From Mageeibacillus sp. UBA1046 (lineage in GTDB: Bacteria > Bacillota > Clostridia > Saccharofermentanales > DTU023): 29,932 bases of DNA. Below the pieces are notes generated by a model, which was not told the origin of the DNA, ran no database searches, and saw nothing but the letters and a program-made list of their open reading frames with translations. The stretch is from NCBI GenBank assembly GCA_002316595.1, contig DCDV01000031.1:1866-31797 (forward strand), in the 5' to 3' direction. The translations under genes and the position numbers were made by a program. How positions within the stretch are numbered: position 1 is the first letter of the stretch; each line of letters opens with the position of its first letter. This document shows, piece by piece, positions 1 to 7,654 of the stretch.

Positions 1-934
1 AAGCCCTGTTAGACAATAGTCTGTGAAGTCCGTCAGCATAGCCGATCGGAACTACCGCCAGCTTGCTTTGAACGGGCGCCTTCCAGCGCAAACCATAACT
101 TACTCCTGTACCGGTTTCGATATCTCTAGTCTGCACAACGCGAGAATAGAGATTCATAACCGGGCGTAAAGGAAGAAGCTTCTTGAAGGCATCTGAAGGA
201 TAAGATCCATACTGGGTAATCCCCGGGCGCACTAAATCCAATTGCATCTCCGGATAGAGTATCATGCCGGCACTGTTGCAGACATGGCGATACCGGAAAT
301 CAACTCCTCGCTCGGCCAGCTCTCTGTCCAGCCTTTTATAAGATTGGAATTGAAAGGTAGCGTAGGCAGGATCACTTTCAGCAGTAGCCAAATGTGTGAA
401 CATTCCTTCCAGAATGAGAGATTCCTTGTTTTTCAGTTCTGCTATCTGCTCTGCGCTGGTTTTTAGATCCTGAGGAAGTGTGGAGAAGCCAATTCTGGTC
501 ATACCAGTATCTAATTTAATATGAACTGTCAGTTTCTTAGCTGTCTTGGCAGCTTGCTTTGCGTATTCAAGGCCGCTGTCAAAGTTAATAACCGTTTGTA
601 TCAAATCGTAAGCCAGAAGATATTCTGTCAAAGCCGGATCAGTATATCCAAGAACCAAGAGAGGAATATCCCTGATACCTGCTTCCCTTAAAATCACCGC
701 TTCAGACAGCGCTGCTACAGCAAGCATAGCTGCGCCTTCCTCAATAGCAACCTGAGCACAGGGAACAGCGCCATGCCCATAGGCATCAGCTTTGATGACT
801 GCGATAAATCCGGTTTCTGAACTCATATACGGTTTATAGGCGCGATAGTTATTCCGCAGAGCTGACAGATCGATTCTGGCATAGGTGCGCTGCTGCATCC
901 AGGCCTGTGATGTAAAGTCCATTTTCTGATCCAT
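1..934 (-). CDS. alr: Alanine racemase, C-terminus cut off by the window edge
   Basis: This is a fold-type III PLP enzyme interconverting L- and D-alanine for peptidoglycan. About 311 codons are visible and the C-terminal 60-70 residues expected for the family lie outside the window. The PLP lysine sits in the classic VIKADAYGHG motif (about K48), and the second-domain tyrosine motif GVSYG lies near the left edge, followed by PIGYADG. The chosen start is ATG at 934, preceded by AGAGG at about 8 bases. A second in-frame ATG lies four codons in (922). The gene lies behind orr on the same strand, separated by 172 bp of tandem repeat. Orr belongs to the same fold family, but the VIKADAYGHG motif identifies this one as an ordinary alanine racemase. 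D-alanine synthesis is the expected role. A catabolic role tied to the alanine released by OrtAB is only inference. Confidence 0.95.
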   Translation of the reverse strand, partial: MDQKMDFTSQAWMQQRTYARIDLSALRNNYRAYKPYMSSETGFIAVIKADAYGHGAVPCAQVAIEEGAAMLAVAALSEAVILREAGIRDIPLLVLGYTDPALTEYLLAYDLIQTVINFDSGLEYAKQAAKTAKKLTVHIKLDTGMTRIGFSTLPQDLKTSAEQIAELKNKESLILEGMFTHLATAESDPAYATFQFQSYKRLDRELAERGVDFRYRHVCNSAGMILYPEMQLDLVRPGITQYGSYPSDAFKKLLPLRPVMNLYSRVVQTRDIETGTGVSYGLRWKAPVQSKLAVVPIGYADGLHRLLSNRA

Positions 935-940
935 TATTTA

Positions 941-1116
941 AACCTCTGATTATTACAGGTATTTAAACCTCTAGTTATTACAGGGCAGATTCCACAGTCG
1001 CATAATGCAGATTCTCCTGCCGTTTTTACAGTGATTAAAGCATTAGTTATTACAGGGCAGATTCCACTGTCGCTTAGCGCAGATTCTCCTGCCGTTTTTT
1101 CAGTGATTAAACCATT
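941..1116. repeat. Two tandem 72-bp repeats plus a short partial copy between orr and alr
   Basis: Two adjacent copies of a 72-bp unit lie at 973-1044 and 1045-1116, differing at only a few positions. The second runs into the last codons of orr. A shorter repeat, aacctct followed by ttattacagg, recurs at about 941-959 and 966-984. Each 72-bp unit contains GGCAG and CTGCC arms enclosing a small inner palindrome (GCATAATGC in copy 1, CGCTTAGCG in copy 2). The inner loop bases differ but remain self-complementary. On the plus strand each right arm is followed by GTTTTT, so the element could act as a terminator in that direction. On the minus strand, the direction of the genes, no U-tract follows the hairpin. 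The function is unknown. Confidence 0.85.
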
Positions 1117-2168
1117 ACTTTACGTACATAAGGAGATGTCATAGTGGCCAGCAAAGAGCCATAGTCAACGCTGAAGGGAATCATATCACCGGTTTTGATT
1201 TCTTTAACGGATTCGCTGACATCGAGGATCATGTGGTCAGAAGATGATCCCATATAATCAATACCCGACATCTTGGGAGTTAAAGATTCGCAGGGACAAT
1301 CCTGCCTGCCAATGGCCAGTATAGCCCGCCTGATCACTCCTCGGTCTTCGTATACAGGATATTCACCGAAAGCGTTCGGCCCTTGCAAACCATACGGAAG
1401 AGAGGGCTTGCGGCGGCATTCTACTACTTCAGCTTCCAACGTAAAGACGTCACTGTACAAATCGGCGACCCTTTTCCCATAAGAAGTCTCAGCACCTAGA
1501 ATCCATGATTCTCCTAAACGCAGATGATTAATTCCTTCCGGCAGTCTGCCTTCTTCAAGCAAATATACTGAGCCGGAATTTCCACCCGATACTATGGGCA
1601 GATCAATATTGAATCGATCTTCTATAGTTCTGGCAAGATCGACAAGCTCATTCAGCTTAGGCTCATCGGGAATAATCCCGCCGTAGCAGTTAAAATTGGC
1701 TCCTATCCCCATCAGATCAAGCCCTCTGAGGTTTAGTACTTGCCCTGCAGCGTCAGGCAGCTCTTCAGGCATAAAGCCTTCTCGCAAGTCTCCCATTTCT
1801 GTCATCAATATGACACCATGTCTTTTGCCCAGCGCTGATGCGGCATCAGATAAAGCCGCTAAGGTATCAAGGTCAGAGTTCAAACTAATCCGTGAAATTC
1901 GAACTACATCAGCTGCTTCCGAAATCATGGGCATTCTAAGTAATAGATGATCTTTTCCTAAATCTTCATATTTGGCAATATTCTCTAAACGGGAGTCTGC
2001 CAGCAATGTGGCTCCGGCCTCTACCATAGCTTCCACCATGGGTCTATAAGCGCAGAAGACTTTAGTGACGAAATGGATTTGGATATTATTCTTTTCAGCC
2101 AGCTTGAGCATGCTTTGGACATTATGCTTCAGTTTCTGGCGATCAATATATAATGTTGGGTTTTTCAT
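1107..2168 (-). CDS. orr: Ornithine racemase (PLP-dependent, alanine racemase N-domain family)
   Basis: The 353-residue protein has the N-terminal PLP barrel of the alanine racemase/YggS fold group. The likely PLP lysine is K36 in HFVTKVFCA. Other family features are the LADSRLENI segment, the GGNSGS phosphate-binding-like stretch near residue 195, and the DYMGSSSDHMILD region near the C-terminus. Its position at the end of the oraS-oraE cluster supports L-ornithine to D-ornithine racemisation, which makes the substrate of the B12 aminomutase. The start ATG is preceded by a good GGAGG. It lies 27 bp after the MutL-like gene, so it is probably in the same transcript. An alanine/lysine racemase-like activity is the alternative, but the gene context argues strongly for ornithine. 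Confidence 0.88.
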   Translation of the reverse strand: MKNPTLYIDRQKLKHNVQSMLKLAEKNNIQIHFVTKVFCAYRPMVEAMVEAGATLLADSRLENIAKYEDLGKDHLLLRMPMISEAADVVRISRISLNSDLDTLAALSDAASALGKRHGVILMTEMGDLREGFMPEELPDAAGQVLNLRGLDLMGIGANFNCYGGIIPDEPKLNELVDLARTIEDRFNIDLPIVSGGNSGSVYLLEEGRLPEGINHLRLGESWILGAETSYGKRVADLYSDVFTLEAEVVECRRKPSLPYGLQGPNAFGEYPVYEDRGVIRRAILAIGRQDCPCESLTPKMSGIDYMGSSSDHMILDVSESVKEIKTGDMIPFSVDYGSLLATMTSPYVRKVMV

Positions 2169-2195
2169 GTTTCCTCCCGGCAGAATAAATTTTTC

Positions 2196-3554
2196 TCAGT
2201 CTTTAGCTTCCATTGATTGTTTCAGTAAGCGGATGGCAGCCTCCGGGAATTTTGTAGATAAAACTCCCAATGAAGCCATGATATAGTCATGATCTATTTT
2301 TACGACTGCTTCTGTCGTAGGATATAGTTCTTTAATGACCTCACGAACTCGCAAACTCTCCAAAATTTCTTTGCTGTGAGGAAGCCTGGTCAAGGCGCCG
2401 CCTGTGCCAATTATCGTTTTAACAGCAGTCAGATCTTTACCAACTGCCGTGACTTTGCGCCCATGTGCTGTATAGAGCTCTGTCATAATGCCGGCATGTC
2501 TCTTAAGTGCCAGCTTGCAACAGGCCTTAGTCAATCGTTCGACAAAATCAATTTCTCCTTCTTCCTCGGGAATCTCGGAAGAATGTTCCAGATAATACTC
2601 TCTGTCAGGGAAGGACTCTTCCAGCTCTCTTTCAGAAAGCTGTTCAAGAATATTCCTGCGACTGACAAAAACACCAAGGTCGCCTTCAACAGTTCTCTTA
2701 GCAAAGGGTTCCGGTGACATTAATATCATCTGAATCGCTGTACTTCCCTCTGTTACAGAGTGCAGGTCTGTAGTGGCTCCGCCCACATCAAATACAACTA
2801 AATCTTCAAATGTCTCGTATGCCATTTTTGCAGCTTGCATCACCGCTCCAGGCGTGGGCATTATGGTACTGTCGACCATTTCATGAATTTTTTCCATTCC
2901 GGGTGAATGGATGATATGTTTTTCGAAGACGTCTTGTATGATGATGCGGGTTGGCTCTATGTTGAGCTGGTCAATACAAGGATAGCAATTCTCAACATAG
3001 AAAACCTCAGTACCCAGTTCCTCCGCAATTAAGCGTATCTCATCGTGGTTCTCAATATTACCGGCGTAGATAATGGGAATACCGGGGACCTGACTGGCTA
3101 TCATCTCAAAATTATACAGGGCTGTATCACGTTCTCCGTAATCTACGCCTCCGGCCACTAAGATGATTTTGGGAGCAATCTGCCGGATTTTTGCAATATC
3201 TGTGCGACGGAGTTTGCCGGCTGTTACATGCCGCAAGACCGCGCCGGAACCAAGGGCTGCCTCTTTGGCCGCTCTAACGGTCATATCATAAACCAGACCA
3301 TGTACTGTCATGGACAGCCCACCGGCAGCAGAGCTGGAAGCAAACATGTGATCCCAGCTCAAGTCAGTAACATTCAGTTGAACCTTGAGATCTTCTATAG
3401 CCTCTTTCAGACCTGCAGTTACATCACCTGCTTCCACAGAAGTAGGCGCTACACCCTGCCCGATCAGGGCAGGGTTAGCGCTGTTTAGTCCTGTGAATGC
3501 GTTGACTGCTGTTGTGGTACTGCCTATTTCGGCTACCAGAACATCAACCTTCAT
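2196..3554 (-). CDS. MutL/GlmL-type ATPase, probable reactivase of the ornithine aminomutase
   Basis: The 452-residue protein belongs to the MutL family found beside B12-dependent carbon-skeleton mutases (unrelated to the mismatch-repair protein of that name). It has an actin/Hsp70-like ATPase core: phosphate motif 1 is AEIGSTTT (residues 8-15) and phosphate motif 2 is FDVGGATTDLHS (about 255-266). A CYPC pair sits near residues 190-193. Its start overlaps the end of oraE by 11 bp, a sign of translational coupling. Relatives of this family are thought to act on glutamate mutase-type enzymes. Here the inferred job is ATP-driven removal of damaged cobalamin from OraSE or support of its assembly. 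The reactivase role is inference from family and position. Confidence 0.8.
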   Translation of the reverse strand: MKVDVLVAEIGSTTTAVNAFTGLNSANPALIGQGVAPTSVEAGDVTAGLKEAIEDLKVQLNVTDLSWDHMFASSSAAGGLSMTVHGLVYDMTVRAAKEAALGSGAVLRHVTAGKLRRTDIAKIRQIAPKIILVAGGVDYGERDTALYNFEMIASQVPGIPIIYAGNIENHDEIRLIAEELGTEVFYVENCYPCIDQLNIEPTRIIIQDVFEKHIIHSPGMEKIHEMVDSTIMPTPGAVMQAAKMAYETFEDLVVFDVGGATTDLHSVTEGSTAIQMILMSPEPFAKRTVEGDLGVFVSRRNILEQLSERELEESFPDREYYLEHSSEIPEEEGEIDFVERLTKACCKLALKRHAGIMTELYTAHGRKVTAVGKDLTAVKTIIGTGGALTRLPHSKEILESLRVREVIKELYPTTEAVVKIDHDYIMASLGVLSTKFPEAAIRLLKQSMEAKD

Positions 3555-5793
3555 TTTCCATTTCCCTACGTTTCTTCACAAGGAAGCTGGCCACATCAAT
3601 ACCGTGGCTTCCGCGACCAAAGCCGGCATCTACGCCCGCTTTAACCGCTTCTTCATTAGTTACTTGTGTACCGCCGCCCACTAGAATGATTTCATCTCTG
3701 ATGCCCTTTTCAACACAGGTATCGTGGAGCTTCTTCATATTCTGATAGTGGATGTCGTTGTGAGAAATGATGGTAGAGCTCAAGATGGCGTCCGCATTTG
3801 TTTCGATAGCGGCGTCAACCAGTTTCTCAATAGGAACAGAAGTGCCCAGGTAATGGTACTTAATGCCAAAGCCTTCGATTCCGCCATGCTTAATATCGAG
3901 AATCTCCTTGAGGCCTACGGAGTGTTCATCTTCTCCTACTGTGCCTGCTACAATAGTCATCGGCTTGTCATGGATATCTGCACGGATCTCTTTTTCTGAC
4001 AAAGTCTCGATCTTTTCAGGAATAACCAGAGTATCAAGATCAATATCAAAGTCTACTATGCCCTTCATCTCAATATACGTGCCTTCGGAAGGATGCATAA
4101 CCTGCTTGTGGATAACCGTACAATCCTTGAGACCGAGCTTCTCACCAAGAGCGATAGCGGCATACTCAGCCCGGCGCTCATCAGTAGGAAGCAGGAGAGT
4201 AAGAACGATAACGCCATCTGAACGGAACTCAACTTCCGGACGGATCAGATTAGGATGCTCATCATATTTGGAGAGTTCATCCAGCCTGACATTGACATTA
4301 TCGCTTTCATCCAGCTCGTCGATAAACTGAATCTTAGAAGGATCCGAGAAGGTATCGCCACCGATTGCATCTTCCGGCTTATCAAACTCAGCCGGTACAT
4401 TATTGTAACCAAAGTGAGCGCTGACAGGAGCGAAGTAGTCCTCATCTCTCTTGTAGACTGCGCCAACACCGATACCGCCGTCCAGTTCACGTGCGATACC
4501 ATCATTATTGCGTTCAGGATATTCAGCAGAGTCAACAAAGAATCCCTTTTCAACTGCATCATAATATCCGCCAACTTCGAGGATCTCTTCCATGAAGAGG
4601 ATAGCTCTCTCTTTTAGCTCTCTGACAGTGTCGCCCAGAGGCCCTTCACGATTAATATCAACCATCGTACGCAGGCCGTCCATACCGTTCAGGGCTTGGC
4701 GTGCAGTATTTACAGCATTGACATTGAAGTAATGCCAAGGCACGTTACGGCCTTCATCCGGAGTGATTGTGGACTGAATGTCCGCAGAAGTAAGACGTGA
4801 GATCATCATATTCAGTGTATGCGTGACCGTCGCTTCGCGAGTTTCAGACTCCATGTACTTGGTATTCTGCTGAGCGCGGATCTTATAATCACGGAAGAAA
4901 TCACGCAAAGCTACTGCATAAGGCAGGTCAAGGCGCATACAGGGTGCAGGCGGCGCTGTAGGAGGCACACTGGACAAGGCGATATTCTCAGCCAGGATTC
5001 CGCACTTTTCTGAGAATCTGGTATTAATCGCATGCTGAACCATCAGTTCAGGCATAACTTTCCATGCTTCCATAGCGGTCGCATTAGCGTTATGCGCACC
5101 ATCAATCTGCACCATGCCGCCATAAGCCAAAATCTTCTTGCTCTCACATGCGTCAATGAAGCTGCGGCGCATATTGATATTGCGATAAAGCACGTTGTAC
5201 TGAGGATCCTGGTGAACACCGGAGACTCCCTCTTCAACAAACATTACAGCAATATCAGGGCCAGCTACTCCTGATACGTAAGAGTGGAAATTAATGGGAC
5301 GGCCGACTTCATCTTCGATGAGGTCCAAGGCTCTTCTGGTAGCGCGGCACTGTTTACGTGTTACTGCGATACCGCCGATGCCCTGGGTTGTTCCTTCGAG
5401 CAGAGAGTCAATATGGGACTGGCCGGCTGTTCTGATGACCATAATATGATCTGCGCCTTGCCATGCAGCCATACGCATACGTCTGATATCATCTTCAAAG
5501 CGGCCGGAAGCAATTTCAGTTGTGATTACGCAATCAGGCTGAGGGTCAATATAGCCAAAACCGCGGCTGCCCGGAAGAGGCACGGAATTCTTCAGAGGTT
5601 CGGATGTTTCCTGATAGACGAAATCGCCAATCTTCCGCTCAACATTTCTGTTTTCACGCCAATGCCAGGGACGGCGGGGAGTATGATAATTTTCCAATCC
5701 GTCGAGGATCTCTCTGAGGTCAATTTTCTTCTCCGGATCAAGTTTGATATTGGTCTCTCTTGCTGGCACTACTTTTCCTTTTTCGTTACTCAT
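3544..5793 (-). CDS. oraE: D-ornithine 4,5-aminomutase, large E subunit
   Basis: The 749-residue catalytic subunit moves the delta-amino group of D-ornithine to C4, giving 2,4-diaminopentanoate, using adenosylcobalamin and PLP. The C-terminal Rossmann-like B12 domain shows the base-off DxHxxG motif as DEHSVG, with axial ligand H624. Eleven residues later, in LDIKHGG, is K635. The same His+11 spacing holds for the axial histidine and PLP lysine known from the Clostridium sticklandii enzyme, so both cofactor residues appear intact. The long TIM-barrel region fills residues 1 to about 560. A second B12-domain landmark is LVGGGTQ near residue 704. The start overlaps the oraS stop as ATGA, with GGAGGTGG upstream. 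The length is normal for the family. Confidence 0.96.
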   Translation of the reverse strand: MSNEKGKVVPARETNIKLDPEKKIDLREILDGLENYHTPRRPWHWRENRNVERKIGDFVYQETSEPLKNSVPLPGSRGFGYIDPQPDCVITTEIASGRFEDDIRRMRMAAWQGADHIMVIRTAGQSHIDSLLEGTTQGIGGIAVTRKQCRATRRALDLIEDEVGRPINFHSYVSGVAGPDIAVMFVEEGVSGVHQDPQYNVLYRNINMRRSFIDACESKKILAYGGMVQIDGAHNANATAMEAWKVMPELMVQHAINTRFSEKCGILAENIALSSVPPTAPPAPCMRLDLPYAVALRDFFRDYKIRAQQNTKYMESETREATVTHTLNMMISRLTSADIQSTITPDEGRNVPWHYFNVNAVNTARQALNGMDGLRTMVDINREGPLGDTVRELKERAILFMEEILEVGGYYDAVEKGFFVDSAEYPERNNDGIARELDGGIGVGAVYKRDEDYFAPVSAHFGYNNVPAEFDKPEDAIGGDTFSDPSKIQFIDELDESDNVNVRLDELSKYDEHPNLIRPEVEFRSDGVIVLTLLLPTDERRAEYAAIALGEKLGLKDCTVIHKQVMHPSEGTYIEMKGIVDFDIDLDTLVIPEKIETLSEKEIRADIHDKPMTIVAGTVGEDEHSVGLKEILDIKHGGIEGFGIKYHYLGTSVPIEKLVDAAIETNADAILSSTIISHNDIHYQNMKKLHDTCVEKGIRDEIILVGGGTQVTNEEAVKAGVDAGFGRGSHGIDVASFLVKKRREMENEG

Positions 5794-6155
5794 TGTGCCA
5801 CCTCCGCAAACAAACCTGCTACTTCATCCCAGTACTTGCCCTCGGCCAGACCTACGCCTACTTCACGGTAGGGCATATCCAGCTTTTTGCTGAGACGCCA
5901 AATAATGTTACCGCATCCTTTACCCATCAGACCACGCTCCATAACTCCATTAACAATCGGGGCAGCTTCCAGACTGGAGAAGCCCATGCGCAACAGGATG
6001 CTGCGCTCAACTGCGGGGGTTGTGTTTTCGCGACCTTCCTGGACCATCGGCTCAACAACTTTGTCTGTCAGCTCCCAGAAATACTGGAAGAGATCTTCAT
6101 CTGACATTTTGGCAAGATGTTGGCGACGTTCCTCAAAACTTTTTTTTTCTGCCAT
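5790..6155 (-). CDS. oraS: D-ornithine 4,5-aminomutase, small S subunit
   Basis: The 121-residue, mostly helical partner of OraE forms the OraSE complex needed for adenosylcobalamin-dependent aminomutation of D-ornithine. Family features include the opening ERRQHLAKMSDEDL, the RMGFSS segment and the GKGCGNIIWRL helix. The length matches known OraS proteins. A strong AAGGAGG lies just upstream of the ATG. Its stop overlaps the oraE start as ATGA, which fits equimolar synthesis of the two subunits. The gene is separated from ortB by 92 bp that hold a large stem-loop. Confidence 0.95.
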   Translation of the reverse strand: MAEKKSFEERRQHLAKMSDEDLFQYFWELTDKVVEPMVQEGRENTTPAVERSILLRMGFSSLEAAPIVNGVMERGLMGKGCGNIIWRLSKKLDMPYREVGVGLAEGKYWDEVAGLFAEVAQ

Positions 6156-6197
6156 TTGTTCCTCCTTGTTTTCTTGTGAACAATTAGTCCTTAGATA

Positions 6198-6231
6198 GGA
6201 AGTTGCCCGGGGAATTCCCCAGGCAACTTCC
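6198..6231. promoter_or_regulatory. Large stem-loop between ortB and oraS
   Basis: Perfect 10-bp arms, GGAAGTTGCC and GGCAACTTCC, enclose a further palindromic core GGGGAATTCCCC after one mismatch, so the whole 34 bp can form one long hairpin. It starts 17 bp after the ortB stop codon. In the direction of transcription (minus) it is not followed by a T-run, so it is not a standard intrinsic terminator for the operon. On the plus strand a CCCTTTTG follows. It could be an mRNA processing or stabilising element, or a partial terminator tuning the OrtB to OraSE ratio. Confidence 0.6.
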
Positions 6232-6247
6232 CTTTTGCAAAAAATAA

Positions 6248-7654
6248 CTATTTCAGTTCAGCGAGCAGTTCTTTTACCTGATCGACATTACGGTTTAATT
6301 CATCCGCCATGTACTGCAGCTCAACATCGGAATACTCTCTGTCCTCAGTGGCAATACGCTTGAGTGTAGACAGACGCAGACGCTTCATATCGCTGTAGCG
6401 CAGTTTGATCTTGGTCGGATCCGACGGCAGAATGATATTCTTGCCCGGAACTTCGTCTTCCGGATCGCCAAAGAAGATCTTAATGCCATTTTGTCTGGCA
6501 AAAGTCAACTGGGGCATCGGATGTTTGCCTGCGCCGGTGTACTCTGTTTCCTGTACAACGATAACATTGTCCTCAGGCAGTGTTGAAGCAAGTGCGATTG
6601 CTGCGGCCAGAGATGTGTTGCCGGCCGGTCCTCTCTCGAGGCCTTCGAGTGAAGCAAGCATTTCTGTAGCATAGAAGACTTCGCCCTGAGTGACGATTAG
6701 ATATTCGTCAATATAACGCATAGGACGAGCAGCACTGCGAGGGACGTCAGTTCTGTCTGGCTGTGTCGCGTAAGGAATACCAAATCCGGTATGACCTGTG
6801 GTAAAGGACTTACGGTTGAAGTCTTTATCGGAGGCCATATGTAAACCGGAGAGATCAACAGAGGCGGCGTAGATTTTAGTGTCTTTAGCGCCGGCCTTCT
6901 TCAAACCTCTGGCTGTACCGGTCAGGTTTCCGCCGCCGGCATTGGTAATCAGAACATATTCGGGATCTTTGCCGAAACGCTCACGGCACTGGTGGGCAAT
7001 CTCCCAGCCTAATGTCTCAACACCTGTTACTGCTTGCGGTACGTAGAGCGAAGCATTGTAGAACCCGGTTTTTTCCAGCAGACGCAAATGCTCGTAGAAA
7101 AGTTCGGGGCCGACTGTCAGCTGAACGACTTCTGCGCCTAAAGCTTCACAAGCACGCTGTTTCTCCAGAATCTCCGGTTGTCCGACCATGCGGCTGTCAT
7201 AGCACTCCTGGACAATAATACACTTGAGTCCCAATTTGGCTGCCATACAAGCGACTGCCGCGCCAAAGTTTCCGCTGGTTGCAGCGATAACTCCTTTGTA
7301 CCCCAATCTCTTCGCTTCATAAACTGCGAGAGCTGCACGGCGCGCTTTATAACTGCCTGACGGCTGTGAAGCTTCGTCCTTCACATAGATGCGTGCGCCC
7401 TTACCGGGGCCGCCGATCTTTGCTGCCAGCTTTGTAATATTCTTGAGCTCGATCAAAGGAGTGTTACCCACTTCCATATCGTTGAGAATTTTGCAGACAT
7501 CTTCTATGGAATAATTAACATCAGCCATCAATTTTTTATAATCGAAGGCTACACCTTCCAGTTCATATTTATCGTAATCAATACCTACAGCGTTTAATAC
7601 AATTTCGTCGCTGCGGCCCATTACGCCTTGATAGGACATATCTTTTGCTGTCAT
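6248..7654 (-). CDS. ortB: 2-amino-4-oxopentanoate thiolase, PLP subunit OrtB
   Basis: This 468-residue fold-type II PLP protein (threonine synthase/cysteine synthase superfamily) is the large subunit of the CoA-dependent thiolase that cleaves 2-amino-4-oxopentanoate to alanine and acetyl-CoA. Visible motifs are GNTPLIEL (about 63-70), the PLP-lysine motif SGSYKAR with K103, the phosphate and substrate loop ATSGNFGAA, and a glycine-rich TNAGGGNLTG cofactor loop. Its ATG directly follows the TAA of the ord-ortA gene, with AAGGAG 10 bases ahead, so it is translationally coupled to its OrtA partner domain. A threonine synthase-like function is the generic alternative, but the ornithine gene context fixes the assignment. 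Confidence 0.93.
   Translation of the reverse strand: MTAKDMSYQGVMGRSDEIVLNAVGIDYDKYELEGVAFDYKKLMADVNYSIEDVCKILNDMEVGNTPLIELKNITKLAAKIGGPGKGARIYVKDEASQPSGSYKARRAALAVYEAKRLGYKGVIAATSGNFGAAVACMAAKLGLKCIIVQECYDSRMVGQPEILEKQRACEALGAEVVQLTVGPELFYEHLRLLEKTGFYNASLYVPQAVTGVETLGWEIAHQCRERFGKDPEYVLITNAGGGNLTGTARGLKKAGAKDTKIYAASVDLSGLHMASDKDFNRKSFTTGHTGFGIPYATQPDRTDVPRSAARPMRYIDEYLIVTQGEVFYATEMLASLEGLERGPAGNTSLAAAIALASTLPEDNVIVVQETEYTGAGKHPMPQLTFARQNGIKIFFGDPEDEVPGKNIILPSDPTKIKLRYSDMKRLRLSTLKRIATEDREYSDVELQYMADELNRNVDQVKELLAELK

Noticed and set aside
242..466. 74-codon plus-strand frame within alr
   Set aside because: It is antisense to clear alanine racemase coding sequence and has no ribosome site or family signature.
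1021..1100. Intrinsic terminator for orr in the 72-bp repeats
   Set aside because: The T-runs follow the hairpins on the plus strand only. On the minus strand, where orr and alr are transcribed, A-runs precede the stem and no T-run follows it.
4245..4617. Open frames of 109 and 120 codons on both strands inside oraE
   Set aside because: They lie wholly within the strongly conserved oraE gene in other frames and show no recognisable protein features.
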